A program made the translations under genes and the position numbers. The notes beneath the pieces were generated by a model. That model ran no database searches. It worked only from the letters and a program-made list of their open reading frames with translations, and was not told the origin of the DNA. DNA of 64,000 nt from Alphaproteobacteria bacterium (GTDB taxonomy: Bacteria > Pseudomonadota > Alphaproteobacteria > Reyranellales > Reyranellaceae). Of the stretch, positions 46,564 through 56,651 are shown piece after piece (position 1 is the stretch's first letter; each line of letters opens with the position of its first letter). Where the stretch lies: NCBI GenBank assembly GCA_019635875.1, contig JAHBYP010000015.1, positions 1 through 64,000 on the forward strand. The letters run 5' to 3'.

Positions 46564-46679
46564 GGCGTTATCCCCTCAGGTTGTCAGATTGCGATTAAAC
46601 CTGCCTGCTAGCGTGCTGGCAATCGACACGCGTACGGCGCGATGTCGTCACGCTCACAGCTGGACGGGAGAGGCAATCG

Positions 46680-47276
46680 ATGGCCGGACACGGGCACGCA
46701 CCGCACGAGCAGGCGGAGCACGCCGAGCATCACGGCGCCAGCAACAAGCAGATCGCCCTGATCATTTCCATCCTCGCGCTCCTGCTGGCGATCTCCGAGA
46801 CGCTGGGCAAGGCGGCCCAGACCACGACCCTGGCGCAGAACATCGAGGCGGCCAATTTGTGGGGCTATTTCCAGGGCAAGACCGTGCGCCTGACCGTGGT
46901 GCGCGCGCAGATCGAGGACACCGAGATCGCGATGCACGCCATGACCAACGAGGCGCAGCGCGAGGCGGCCCGGCGCGGCATCGAGCACTGGAAGCGCCAG
47001 ATCGCGCGCTACGAGAGCGATCCAAAGGAGAACGATGGCCGCCGCGAGCTGACCACGCGAGCCAAGGCGGCGGAAAAGAAGCGCGACGACGCCGCGGCGG
47101 CGCATCACCACTACGAGGTGGCGTCGGCCTCCATCCAGATCGCCATCGTGCTCGCTTCGGCCGCGATCATTACCGGCATCGGCATGCTGGTCTGGTTCGC
47201 CGTCGGTCTCGGCGCGGTCGGGGCCGCCTTCGCCGCCATCGGTCTCTTCGCGCCGCACGTGATTCATCTGTTTTGA
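46680..47276 (+). CDS. DUF4337 family membrane protein
   Basis: A 198-residue protein of DUF4337: His-rich N-terminus (HGHAPHEQAEHAEHHG), membrane helix ~25-43 (IALIISILALLLAISETLG), a cytosolic or periplasmic helical region with EAANLWGYFQGKTVR and charged coiled coil ~85-145, then two C-terminal helices ~150-196. Function of the family is not known. GGGAGAGG precedes ATG 46680. It is divergent from the TAXI gene. Confidence 0.88.
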   Translation: MAGHGHAPHEQAEHAEHHGASNKQIALIISILALLLAISETLGKAAQTTTLAQNIEAANLWGYFQGKTVRLTVVRAQIEDTEIAMHAMTNEAQREAARRGIEHWKRQIARYESDPKENDGRRELTTRAKAAEKKRDDAAAAHHHYEVASASIQIAIVLASAAIITGIGMLVWFAVGLGAVGAAFAAIGLFAPHVIHLF

Positions 47277-47283
47277 GTCTCTC

Positions 47284-47309
47284 TTCCCCAGCCTCCCCCG
47301 GAGGGGAAG
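47284..47309. repeat. Family B-like hairpin fragment
   Basis: cttccccagcctcccccggaggggaag, an imperfect single hairpin between the DUF4337 gene and the convergent terminase-like gene; resembles one outer arm of family B. Confidence 0.55.
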
Positions 47310-47349
47310 CTTGAGAGCCGGGCGCGGCGCCAGACCTGTCATCGCCGCG

Positions 47350-48309
47350 TCATTGTTCCGGCCCGTACAGCCAGTCCGGCAGATCGTCGTCGGTGTCCTC
47401 GGCTTGCATGGCATAGCCGGGCGGGTCGAAGCCGCCGGGTTTCATGTCGCGCAGGGCGTCGGCCCAGTTCGGCCCGAGCCGGGTCCCGCTGCGTTGGATC
47501 ATCTTGCCGTTGAGGTGGCCGGGCGTGTAATCCGGCGGCGGCGTCGTCGGCATGCCCGGCTCGACCACGCGCTGCGGCTCGGCTTTCGTCTCGGCAGGCG
47601 GTGACTCGGCGGGCGGCGACTCGGTGGGTGGCGACTCTGTAGGCGACTCTGGCGGCGGCGGCTTGCCGGGGCCGGGGCGGATCAGGTTGGCGGCGTCGAT
47701 GGTGGCGTGCGCCGCCGCGAGCGCGGCGCGCACCTCCTCGAGCTCCTGGCGCCAGCGCCGTTTCTCTTCATCTCTATGGTCGAGCCCGCGCTCGTAGCCG
47801 GCGATGCGCTCCTCGTAGCGCTCGCGATCCTCCGGCGTCAGCCCCGGCTTCGGCTTGGCCACCAGCAGGCCGACCTGCTTCGTCAGCATGTTCAGCGCCT
47901 GCAGCTTGCCGAGCTTCAGGGTCACGGTCTGCTCTTGTTTGCCATGGTTGCTGACCTTCAGCTCGACGATGCTGGCGCACTGCGCCTGGCTCGCCTTCAT
48001 CAGGTCGACGCGCACCCGGCCGTCGGCCTCGACGGTGAGGAAGTCCACGACATTGGCGAAGGCGATCCTGGCGTATTCCTGGGCCAGGCGGGTGACGTCG
48101 ACCTCGAGGGCCTGGGCCATGCGCGCCCGGCCGGCGGCGATGGCGGCCTCAATCTTGGGGTCACGCAAGAGCCGGGAGGCGCTGGGCTGGGCGCCGCGCG
48201 GCGAATAGCCGGCGCGGACATAGGCCTGGGTGGCATTGCCGTCCTTGAGGAACTCCAGGACGAAGCGCTCGTGGCGCGGCGAGAGAGGGGGTGTGGTTTC
48301 CGTGCTCAT
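47350..48309 (-). CDS. Terminase small subunit-like protein (orphan)
   Basis: A 319-residue protein starting MSTETTPPLSPRHERFV at ATG 48309; the open frame continues upstream without support. Residues ~12-145 match the Terminase_2 small-subunit pattern (ERFVLEFLKDGNATQAYVRA, ASRLLRDPKIEAAIAAGRAR, VVDFLTVEADGRVRVDL), followed by a charged helix ~165-215 and a Pro-rich ESPTESPP/AESPPAE tail. In phages this protein selects DNA for packaging. No other phage gene is nearby. Part of its 3' half is nearly identical to the partial gene at 2-400 on the other strand. A role outside phage packaging, or a domesticated remnant copied in the genome, is possible. Confidence 0.82.
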   Translation of the reverse strand: MSTETTPPLSPRHERFVLEFLKDGNATQAYVRAGYSPRGAQPSASRLLRDPKIEAAIAAGRARMAQALEVDVTRLAQEYARIAFANVVDFLTVEADGRVRVDLMKASQAQCASIVELKVSNHGKQEQTVTLKLGKLQALNMLTKQVGLLVAKPKPGLTPEDRERYEERIAGYERGLDHRDEEKRRWRQELEEVRAALAAAHATIDAANLIRPGPGKPPPPESPTESPPTESPPAESPPAETKAEPQRVVEPGMPTTPPPDYTPGHLNGKMIQRSGTRLGPNWADALRDMKPGGFDPPGYAMQAEDTDDDLPDWLYGPEQ

Positions 48310-48440
48310 GGCGGCGAAGCTACACCTCTCGCCGCCGGGAGCAATTTTAACCCCTACGCGTGTCGCCGACGCCCCTTTGGTGCAAGTGGGACAGGGATTA
48401 TTTAGATTCCTAGCCGTGCTCGGCGTGGCAGCACCGCTTA

Positions 48441-48465
48441 CCTTCTCCCACTGGCGGGGGAAGGC
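48441..48465. repeat. Degenerate hairpin related to families B/C
   Basis: ccttctcccactggcgggggaagg, a decayed single hairpin in the 180-base gap between the sirtuin gene and the terminase-like gene. Nothing else recognisable lies in that gap. Confidence 0.5.
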
Positions 48466-48488
48466 ATGACCTGTTCCCTTGGGGAAGC

Positions 48489-49235
48489 CTAGTTCACCCC
48501 AACGGCCCGGCTCATGATCGGGCCGATCTCGTCGTGCACGACAAGGTCGGCGATCCTGTCCTGGTCGGTGGGATCGCGATTGATGATCGCCAGCTTCGCG
48601 CCGTTGCGCTTGGCCATGGTCGGGAACGCCGCCGCCGGATAGACCACCAGCGAGCTGCCGAGCACGATGAACAGGTCGGCCGCCATCGTCTCTTCCTGGG
48701 CGCGCGCCATCGGCACGACGGGCATCGCCTGCCCGAACGAGATCGTCGCGGTCTTGATGATGCCGTCGCACTTGCGGCATTCCGGCAGCGTCTCGTCCCT
48801 GCCGAACACCTTCCTGATGTCGTCGAGCTCGTGGCGCTCGCCGCAATCGAGGCAGGTGGCGTAGGTCGAGTTGCCGTGCAGCTCGATCACCTTCGAGTCG
48901 GGAACGCCCGACGCCTGGTGCAGGCCGTCGACGTTCTGGGTGATGATGGCGCTCATCTTGCCCATCTCGACCAGCCGCGCCATGGCGCGATGGCCGGCAT
49001 TGGGCGTCGCCTTGCGCATCACCTCGTCGGTGGCGAACTTGCGCCGCCAGGATTCGCGGCGCATCTCCTCGGAGGCCATGAAGTCCTGGAACTGGATCGG
49101 CTGGTAGCGCGTCCAGATGCCGCCGGGCGAGCGGAAGTCTGGAATGCCCGACTCGGTCGAGATGCCCGCGCCCGTGAATCCCACGATGCGCGTGGCGTTC
49201 TCGAACAGCTTGCGGAGATCGTCGTGGGCTGCCAT
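48489..49235 (-). CDS. cobB: Sir2 family NAD-dependent protein deacylase
   Basis: A 248-residue sirtuin. NAD site GFTGAGISTESGIPDFRSPGG, catalytic TQNVDGLHQASG and His in ELHGNSTYATC, zinc Cys pairs CLDCGE and CRKCDG, and LFIVLGSSLVVYPAA. Removes acyl groups from protein lysines, consuming NAD. It is the last gene in the direction of the Liv-type operon, 29 bases after livF. In CobB-type proteins this often controls acyl-CoA synthetases by deacetylation; an acyl-CoA ligase is in the same operon, which fits that link (inference). Confidence 0.94.
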   Translation of the reverse strand: MAAHDDLRKLFENATRIVGFTGAGISTESGIPDFRSPGGIWTRYQPIQFQDFMASEEMRRESWRRKFATDEVMRKATPNAGHRAMARLVEMGKMSAIITQNVDGLHQASGVPDSKVIELHGNSTYATCLDCGERHELDDIRKVFGRDETLPECRKCDGIIKTATISFGQAMPVVPMARAQEETMAADLFIVLGSSLVVYPAAAFPTMAKRNGAKLAIINRDPTDQDRIADLVVHDEIGPIMSRAVGVN

Positions 49236-49264
49236 GGCGGCAGTATAGCCGCCTCAGGCGCGCT

Positions 49265-50059
<795 letters not shown>

Positions 50060-50080
50060 GGCCCTTGCCTTGACTGTCTG

Positions 50081-50112
50081 CTCCCTCTCCCCGCTTGCGG
50101 GGAGAGGGAGAG
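50081..50112. repeat. Family C half-element (single hairpin)
   Basis: ctccctctccccgcttgcgg-ggagagggag hairpin between the Liv-type binding protein and livF genes. Confidence 0.8.
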
Positions 50113-50155
50113 AAGAAGAGGCGGAGCCCGAGGGCCCCGCCCCGCCCATGTGTCG

Positions 50156-51412
50156 TCAGGACTTCTTGGCGTCGGCCTCGATGTGCTTTTTGATCACGTC
50201 GGGGTACGCGCGGAACCAGTCCGAGGCCTTGGTCAGCTTGCCGCCCTTGACCGTGAAGATCTGAACCCAGCCGCCACCCTCGTGGTCGGTCGGCGTCAGC
50301 TCCATCGGCGGCATCAGGCCGCCCAGCGTGACACCCTTGATCTTCTCGAAGCCGTTCTTGACGTCCTCGCCGGTGATCTGCGCGTTGGCGCCCTTGGCCT
50401 TCAGCGCGTTGCGGATCGCCTCGACATGCGTCGCCATGTGGAAGATGCCGCGGTTGTAGTACACCGTGGAGGCCATCTCCTTGGGCGGCTGCTTGCCCTG
50501 CTTCTTGTACATCTCGGCGATGTCCTTGTGCACCTGGTAGTCGGTGCCCACGCCGGCGAACTGGATGGTGTTGTAGCCTTCGGCGATGGCGCCGCCGCCG
50601 GCCGCCGCGAGGTCAGCCTCGGCGCCGCCCCACACCAGCGACACGACCTTCGACAGCGGATAGCCGACGCGCTTGAACTCCTTGATCGACACCGACGGCG
50701 AGCGGCCGAACAGGTGGGCGATCACGTAGTCGGCGCGGAAGCGCTGGGCGATGTCGAGCACCTGCGGCCCCATCTCGACGCCCGGCGCCGGCACGGCGAA
50801 GGTCCTGAGCTCGAAGCCCTCCAGCTTGGCGAGGTCCTCGAGGATCACCAGCGGTTCCTTGCCCGCCGGGTTGTCGTAGAACAGGTAGGCGATCTTCTTG
50901 CCCTTGAGGTTGCCGCCCAGCTTGTCCTTGGTGAACTTCACCGCGGCGGCCGCCTGCGACCAGTAGGTCGCGGCCACCGGGAACAGGTACGGATAGCGCT
51001 GGCCGTCGGCGCCCGCGGCGCTGCCGAAGCCGGGCGACGTGCCGGGGATCTTGTCCTCGCGCATCTTCGCCGTCAGCGCCTGGGTGTGCGGCGTGCCGTA
51101 GAGCAGGATGCTCACGGCGCCTTCCTTCTTGTGGCGCTCGTAGGACTCGACGCCCTGCGGCACCTTGTACTCGTGGTCGATCTCGATCGCCTTGATCTGC
51201 CGGCCCTCGACGCCGCCGCGCGAGTTGATCAACGCGACGTAGTCGTGGTTGCCCGGGCAGAACACGACGCCCACCGTCTGCGTGGCACCGGTGCGGTCGC
51301 ACTGGACGCCGACGACGATCTCCTTCTGCTGCGCCATGGCCGGCAGGGCCAGCCCCAGCGTGAGGGCGCCCGCCGCGATGGCTGCGGCGCCAGATAGCCG
51401 AACACTCAGCAT
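50156..51412 (-). CDS. Liv-type ABC transporter substrate-binding protein
   Basis: A 418-residue periplasmic binding protein (Peripla_BP_6) with a signal peptide (1-27, ending PAMAQQ). It starts QKEIVVGVQCDRTGATQTVG and has SPGFGSAAGADGQRYPYLFPVAATY, AYLFYDNPAGKEPL and ADYVIAHLFGRSPS. The ATG at 51412 has GGAGGGTG upstream. Homologues encoded with acyl-CoA ligases typically bind aromatic or aliphatic carboxylates instead of leucine; ligand not proven here. Confidence 0.92.
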   Translation of the reverse strand: MLSVRLSGAAAIAAGALTLGLALPAMAQQKEIVVGVQCDRTGATQTVGVVFCPGNHDYVALINSRGGVEGRQIKAIEIDHEYKVPQGVESYERHKKEGAVSILLYGTPHTQALTAKMREDKIPGTSPGFGSAAGADGQRYPYLFPVAATYWSQAAAAVKFTKDKLGGNLKGKKIAYLFYDNPAGKEPLVILEDLAKLEGFELRTFAVPAPGVEMGPQVLDIAQRFRADYVIAHLFGRSPSVSIKEFKRVGYPLSKVVSLVWGGAEADLAAAGGGAIAEGYNTIQFAGVGTDYQVHKDIAEMYKKQGKQPPKEMASTVYYNRGIFHMATHVEAIRNALKAKGANAQITGEDVKNGFEKIKGVTLGGLMPPMELTPTDHEGGGWVQIFTVKGGKLTKASDWFRAYPDVIKKHIEADAKKS

Positions 51413-51442
51413 GTCACCCTCCCTCTTTGAAACGCACGACAT

Positions 51443-52531
51443 TCAGTACGAGAACGGCCAGACGCGGAAGTAACTTCGCACATTGCGCCATAGCCTGTTC
51501 AGCCCCTCCGGCTCGAGCACCAGGAAAATGATGATCAGAAGGCCGAAGGCGCCCAGACGCACCGCAGGAATGATATTGTTGAGCTCCGCCGTGGTGAACA
51601 GCAGCGTGCCGAAATTCTCCATGCCCAGCCGGATCACGATCGGCAGCAGGGTGACGAAGATCGCGCCGAAGATCGAGCCCAGAACCGAGCCGAGTCCGCC
51701 GATGATGATCATCGCCAGGTAGTCGATCGAGGTCGTGATCAGGAAGTTCTCGTAGTTCGCGATCCCCAGGTAGTAGGTGTACAGCACGCCGGTGACCCCG
51801 GCGTAGAACGAGGAGATCGCGAAGGCGATCAGCTTGTACCTGAAGATGTCGATGCCGATGATCTCGGCGGCGATGTCCTGGTCGCGGATCGCCACGAAGG
51901 CGCGGCCGATGCGGCTGCGCACCAGGTTCAGGGTGGCGACCACCGCGATCACGGCGAAGAACAGCAGGAAGTAGTAGAGGTCGCGCTGGGTCTTGACCTC
52001 GTAGCCGAAAACCGTCGGCCGCGGCACCTCGATCGAGGCCTGCGATCCGCCGGAGATCCACGGCACGTGGTTGATGACCCACTCGATGATCAGCTGGGCC
52101 GCCAGCGTGGCGATGGCAAGGTAGAGGCCCTTGATGCGCAGCGAGGGGATGCCGACCAGCCCGCCGATCGCCGCCGCCATGAAGCCGCCGGCCGGCAGGG
52201 TGATCCAGAACGGCAGGTCGAGCCGCACCGCCAGGTTGGCCGCGGTGTAGGCGCCGACCGACATGAAGGCGGCGTGACCGATCGAGATCTGGCCGGTGTA
52301 GCCAACCAGGATGTTGAGCCCCAGCGCGCCGACCACGGCGATCATGATGATGTTGAGGATCGACGTGTAGTACTCGGCCGACTGCCCGCCGCCCGCCGCG
52401 GTGAGCAGCGGCGGCAGGACGAGGAAGACAAGCGCCAGCAATCCGACGGTCCAGCGCGCGACCGGCAGCGGGTAGAGCGCCTGATCCGCCTTGTAGGTCG
52501 TCTTGAAGTAACCGGACTCGCGATGAAACAT
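51443..52531 (-). CDS. livM: Liv-type ABC transporter permease LivM
   Basis: A 362-residue permease with about 8-10 helices: GLNILVGYTGQISIGHAAFMSVGAYTA, GLYLAIATLAAQLIIEW and YAGVTGVLYTYYLG, then IIIGGLGSVLGSIFGAIFV. Its ATG shares one base with the livH stop. The C-terminal tail (RLWRNVRSYFRVWPFSY) is aromatic-rich and longer than usual. Confidence 0.93.
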   Translation of the reverse strand: MFHRESGYFKTTYKADQALYPLPVARWTVGLLALVFLVLPPLLTAAGGGQSAEYYTSILNIIMIAVVGALGLNILVGYTGQISIGHAAFMSVGAYTAANLAVRLDLPFWITLPAGGFMAAAIGGLVGIPSLRIKGLYLAIATLAAQLIIEWVINHVPWISGGSQASIEVPRPTVFGYEVKTQRDLYYFLLFFAVIAVVATLNLVRSRIGRAFVAIRDQDIAAEIIGIDIFRYKLIAFAISSFYAGVTGVLYTYYLGIANYENFLITTSIDYLAMIIIGGLGSVLGSIFGAIFVTLLPIVIRLGMENFGTLLFTTAELNNIIPAVRLGAFGLLIIIFLVLEPEGLNRLWRNVRSYFRVWPFSY

Positions 52532-53415
52532 CAGACGCGCTCGATCTTGCGTTTGCCGAAGATGCCGTAGGGCCTGACCATCAGCGCCAAGATCATCAGC
52601 ACGTAAGGTGCGAAGTCCTTGGTGCCGCCGCCGACATAGGGGTCGAGATAGCCGGCGGCGACGTTCTCGACGATGCCGATGATCAGGCCGCCGACCACGG
52701 CGCCCGGGATCGAATCGAGCCCGCCCAGGATCACCACGGGAAACACCTTCAGTCCCACCAGGGCCACGTGCACGTCGATGCCCAGCATCGAGCCCCAGAC
52801 GATGCCGCCGAGCGCGGCGACGATGCCGGCCATCGCCCAGGCCAGCGCGAAGTAGCGCTCGACGTTGATGCCCATCGCCGAGGCGACCTGCTGGTTGTCG
52901 GCGACGGCGCGCATCGCCACACCCATGCGGCTCTTGAGGAAGAACCAGGTGAATCCGCCGAGGAACATCAGAGCGACCAGCGCGCCGGTGAGCTGCACCG
53001 GCTGCAGGAAGAATGGACCGAGAATGATCGGATCGTCGCTCACCGGCAGGGAGATCGAGCGTGTCTCGACGCCGAAGATGAACGGGCCCAGGCCGCGCAG
53101 GATCGCCGCCAGGCCGATGGTCGCCATGATCACCGCGACGATCGGCCGGCCGAGCAGCGGGCGCAGCACGACGCGCTCCAGCCCGAAGCTGAATCCGATC
53201 ATTGCCGCCAGCACGATCAGGACCGCGATCCAGAACGGCAGCCCGGCGACCACGATCACCGCGCCGGCGATCAGGGCGGAAAGCATGACGAACTCGCCCT
53301 GGGCGAAATTGATCGCGTCGGTCGCCTTGTAGACCAGGACGAAACCCAGCGCGATCAGCGAGTACATCAGGCCGATCAGGATGCCGTTGCCCATCAGCAG
53401 CAGGAAGAACTCCAC
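52531..53415 (-). CDS. livH: Liv-type ABC transporter permease LivH
   Basis: A 294-residue permease with eight helices: LIGLMYSLIALGFVLVYKATDAINFAQGEFVML is the LivH start region, followed by RAVADNQQVASAMGINVERY (EAA-type loop) and VVILGGLDSIPGAVVGGLIIG. It lies downstream of the acyl-CoA ligase gene, with a family B palindrome in the gap. Confidence 0.94.
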   Translation of the reverse strand: MEFFLLLMGNGILIGLMYSLIALGFVLVYKATDAINFAQGEFVMLSALIAGAVIVVAGLPFWIAVLIVLAAMIGFSFGLERVVLRPLLGRPIVAVIMATIGLAAILRGLGPFIFGVETRSISLPVSDDPIILGPFFLQPVQLTGALVALMFLGGFTWFFLKSRMGVAMRAVADNQQVASAMGINVERYFALAWAMAGIVAALGGIVWGSMLGIDVHVALVGLKVFPVVILGGLDSIPGAVVGGLIIGIVENVAAGYLDPYVGGGTKDFAPYVLMILALMVRPYGIFGKRKIERV

Positions 53416-53447
53416 GCTATCCCTCCCTACGTTCCAGGCGATCCGCC

Positions 53448-53576
53448 TTGCCTTCCCCCGGAGAGGGAAGGTGGCGCGCAGCGCCGGAAGGGGGATGTCG
53501 AAGACGAGCGCCGGAGTCGGTCTTCGACATCCCCCTTCCGCCCTTCGGGCACCTTCCCCCTCCGGGGGAAGGCAAG
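53448..53576. repeat. Family B compound palindrome, copy 2
   Basis: Same architecture and nearly the same sequence as 16632-16757: outer hairpins ccttcccccggagagggaagg and ccttccccctccgggggaagg, inner arms gggggatgtcgaag / cttcgacatcccccttccg. It sits inside the Liv operon between the acyl-CoA ligase and livH. Confidence 0.88.
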
Positions 53577-53614
53577 ATCCTGTCGCGGCGATTGCAGGTC
53601 ACTTGTGCCCACTC

Positions 53615-55558
53615 CTACGCCGCGCGCCGCGCGGCACCGGCCGCGGGCACGTCGTGGATCGCGATGGTGTTGCGCAGGGTGCTGCGCCTGCCGTCCTCGA
53701 AGGTGATCTCCATCGTCACCTCGACATCGGCCTTGCCGCCGTAGAAAGCCTCGATCACCGGCGCGTACTTCTCGGCGACGAACCGGCGGCGGACCTTGCG
53801 GGTGCGGGTCATCTCGGCGTCGTCCGCCTCGAGCTCCTTGTTGAGCAGCAGCACGCGCCTGACCTGCGCCGCCTCCGGCAGGCCGACGTTGCACTTGCCG
53901 ACCTCCTCGAGGATCAGCGCGGCGACCTCGGGCTTGCGGCTGAGGTCCATGAAGCTGGTGTAGGCGAGATTGCGCTTCTCGGCCCAGGTCCCGACCGTGT
54001 TGAGGTCGACGGCGATCATCGCGGCGACGAACGGGCGCTGGTCGCCGAAGGCCACGACCTCGCGGATGAACGGGCTGAACTTCAGCTTGTTCTCGACGAA
54101 TTGCGGCGCGAAGGGCGTGCCGTCCGACAGCTTGCCGACATCCTTGGCGCGATCGATGATCACGACGTGGCCCTGCGGATCGACATAGCCGGCATCGCCG
54201 GTCTTCAGCCAGCCATCCGCGGTGATGGTCTCGGCGGTCACGTCGTCCTGCTTGAAGTAGCCCTTGAAGATGTTGGGGCCCTGGACATGCACCTCGCCAT
54301 TCTCGGCAACGCGCACCTGTACGCCCGGCAGGGTGCGGCCGACGGTGTTGGGGTTGGCCTCGGCATTGGGCTGCACGGCGATCAGCGCGCTGGCTTCGGT
54401 GGCGCCATAGACCTGCTTGAGGTTGACGCCGAAGGAGCGGAAGAAGCGGAAATTGTCAGGTCCCAGCGGCGCGCCGCCGGTGTAGCAGGTGCGCGCGTTG
54501 CGCAGCCCGAGCTGGTCGCGCACCGGACCGAAGACCAGGAACTCGCCGAGCGCGTAACCCAGCCGGTCGACGGCCGAGACCGGCCTGCCCTCCGAACGCG
54601 CCAGCTCGACCCGTTCGGCCAGGCCGCGGAAGCGCTCGAACACCCACTTCTTCAGCCGGGTCGAGTCGCCGCTCTTGACCTGCAGCGTGGTGAGCATGTT
54701 CTCCCAGATGCGCGGCGGCGCCAGCAGCGCGTCGGGGCCCAGCTCGCGCAGGTCGCGCTGCACGGTCTCGGGGTTCTCCGGGCAATTGCCGATGATCGGC
54801 ACGACGAGGCCCAGCCCGACTGTGAAGGTCGTATCGCCGACCCAGGCCATCGGCAGGTAGGACAGCCAGTTGTCGCCCGGCTTGATCCCCTCGGCAGCGG
54901 CGAAGCCTTCCGAGATCGAGATCATGTTGCGGTGCGAGAGCATCACGCCTTTCGGGTTGCCCGTGGTGCCCGAGGTGTAGGCGATCATCGCCAGATCGTC
55001 GGCCTGGCCCTTCTTCAGCTCGGCCTCGAAGGCGGCGACACCGGATGCGCCCTGGCCGCGGCCGGCTTCCTGCACCGAGGCAAAGGAGCGGATGAAATCG
55101 TGGCCGGCGTAGCCCGTCATGCCGCGGGCGTCATCATAGATCACCCAGCGCAGATTGGGCAGCTGGTCGCGCAGCGACAGGATCTTGTCGACCTGCTCCT
55201 GATCCTCGGCGACGACCACCGAGACCTCGGCGTGATTGAGCACGTAGACCAGCTCACTGGCGATCGAGTCCTGGTAGACCGGGACCGAATAGCCGCCCAG
55301 CGCCTGCGCGGCGATCTGCGCGAAATAGAGCCTTGGCCGGTTGTCGCCGACCACGGTGAGCTTCTCGCCGCGCTTGAAGCCCAGCGCCATCAGGCCGAGC
55401 GCGAAGTCCCTGGTCTGCTCCTGGTACTCCGCCCAGCCGCAGGTGCGCCAGATGCCGCGATCCTTGCCGCGCAGGGCCGGCATCGTTGGCCACTGTCGGG
55501 CGTTGCGCGCCATCAGCTTGGGCAGGGTGTCGGTGTCGGTCGATTGCAGGACGCTCAT
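53615..55558 (-). CDS. AMP-binding acyl-CoA synthetase (long-chain type)
   Basis: A 647-residue ANL-superfamily ligase: P-loop AYTSGTTGNPKGVML, YGATEASALIAVQP, LKTGDAGYVDPQGHVVIIDR and DVGKLSDGTPFAPQ, the form found in FadD15/AAE-type long-chain acyl-CoA ligases. It activates a carboxylic acid with ATP and CoA. The start overlaps the livG stop (ATGA). Encoded inside a Liv-type import operon, so import and CoA activation are probably linked (vectorial acylation-like, inference). The catalytic C-terminal Lys region is RRFVAEKYAPVIEAFY or nearby and could not be pinpointed. Confidence 0.92.
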   Translation of the reverse strand: MSVLQSTDTDTLPKLMARNARQWPTMPALRGKDRGIWRTCGWAEYQEQTRDFALGLMALGFKRGEKLTVVGDNRPRLYFAQIAAQALGGYSVPVYQDSIASELVYVLNHAEVSVVVAEDQEQVDKILSLRDQLPNLRWVIYDDARGMTGYAGHDFIRSFASVQEAGRGQGASGVAAFEAELKKGQADDLAMIAYTSGTTGNPKGVMLSHRNMISISEGFAAAEGIKPGDNWLSYLPMAWVGDTTFTVGLGLVVPIIGNCPENPETVQRDLRELGPDALLAPPRIWENMLTTLQVKSGDSTRLKKWVFERFRGLAERVELARSEGRPVSAVDRLGYALGEFLVFGPVRDQLGLRNARTCYTGGAPLGPDNFRFFRSFGVNLKQVYGATEASALIAVQPNAEANPNTVGRTLPGVQVRVAENGEVHVQGPNIFKGYFKQDDVTAETITADGWLKTGDAGYVDPQGHVVIIDRAKDVGKLSDGTPFAPQFVENKLKFSPFIREVVAFGDQRPFVAAMIAVDLNTVGTWAEKRNLAYTSFMDLSRKPEVAALILEEVGKCNVGLPEAAQVRRVLLLNKELEADDAEMTRTRKVRRRFVAEKYAPVIEAFYGGKADVEVTMEITFEDGRRSTLRNTIAIHDVPAAGAARRAA

Positions 55559-56379
55559 GCCGCGTCGCCCCCCTTCGCCGTGCCGAGATAGGCTTCGATC
55601 ACCTTGGGGTCGCGCTGGACCTCTTCGGGCGTGCCGCCGCCGATGCGCCGGCCGCGGTCAAGCACGACGACCTCGTCGGAGATGTCCATCACCACGCCCA
55701 TGTCGTGCTCGATCAACACGACGGTGACGCCGCGCTCCTGATTCACGTCGAGGATGAAGCGCGCCATCTCCTCCTTCTCTTCCTGGTTCATGCCGCCCAT
55801 CGGCTCGTCGAGCAGCAGCACCTGCGGCTCAAGCGCCAGCGCGCGGCCGAGCTCGACGCGCTTGCGCAGGCCGTACGCCAGCGCCGCCGTCTGCTGCTTG
55901 CGCAGGTCCTGCAGCTTGAGGAACTCGATGATTTCCTCGCAGCGCTCGCGGTGCGCGACCTCCTCCTTCTGCGCCCAGCCCCAGTACAGAGCGCTGGCGA
56001 AGACGCCGGACTTCATGCGCACATGGCGGCCCAGCATCAGGTTGTCGAGCACGGTCAGGCCGCTGAACAGCGCGATGTTCTGGAAGGTGCGCGCGATGCC
56101 CATGGCCGCGATCTGATTGGGCTTCTTGTAGGTGATGTCCCGGCCGTCGAGGTGGATGTAGCCGGTGTCGGGCTTGTAGAAGCCCGAGATCATGTTGAGC
56201 AGCGACGTCTTGCCGGCGCCGTTCGGACCGATGACGGAGTAGATGCGGCCCCTGGGCACGCGCACCGACACCCCGTCGACGGCCGTCACGCCACCGAACT
56301 TCTTGGAGACATTCGCGATATCGAGGACGACCTTCGCTTCCTGCGCGCTGCCCGCGCTGGACGCCGACGCTTCCGTCAC
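55555..56379 (-). CDS. livG: Branched-chain amino acid-type ABC transporter ATP-binding protein LivG
   Basis: A 274-residue LivG-type ATPase: Walker A IGPNGAGKTSLLNMISG, MGIARTFQNIALFSGLTVLDN, LAYGLRKRVELGRALALEPQ (signature in the LSYG form), Walker B VLLLDEPMGGMNQEEKEEMA and VVLIEHDMGVVMDISD. First gene of the operon livG-ligase-livH-livM-binding protein-livF. Its divergent neighbour is a CE4 deacetylase gene; the 270 bases between should carry both promoters. Confidence 0.93.
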   Translation of the reverse strand: MTEASASSAGSAQEAKVVLDIANVSKKFGGVTAVDGVSVRVPRGRIYSVIGPNGAGKTSLLNMISGFYKPDTGYIHLDGRDITYKKPNQIAAMGIARTFQNIALFSGLTVLDNLMLGRHVRMKSGVFASALYWGWAQKEEVAHRERCEEIIEFLKLQDLRKQQTAALAYGLRKRVELGRALALEPQVLLLDEPMGGMNQEEKEEMARFILDVNQERGVTVVLIEHDMGVVMDISDEVVVLDRGRRIGGGTPEEVQRDPKVIEAYLGTAKGGDAA

Positions 56380-56651
56380 GGCGCTAGCCCCGTCCTGCCG
56401 CGGCCGACGAATTGTGCAACACCAACCCTGCTCCTCCCATCCGGACCGGCCGCCGCCGCCTCGTTGTCACCGGGAAAGTCCCGGCGCCGTGCGTTCGTTC
56501 GCCCGCGTTCTGCCCACCTGTCGCCACGGATCATGCGGTGTCCGCAAGGGAAAGACAACATGTAGCTGGCCGTGGGATCGCCATGCGGGTTGTCGCCTCG
56601 CCCTTCGGACCATACCATCGCATCGGCCCCACGTCAGCGGGAGACGCCGCC

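Noticed and set aside
43375-46611. 1078-codon open frame opposite the TRAP-TAXI genes
   Set aside because: It is the antisense shadow of two well-recognised genes in high-GC DNA; the translation is rich in Arg, His, Gln and Asp with no domain.
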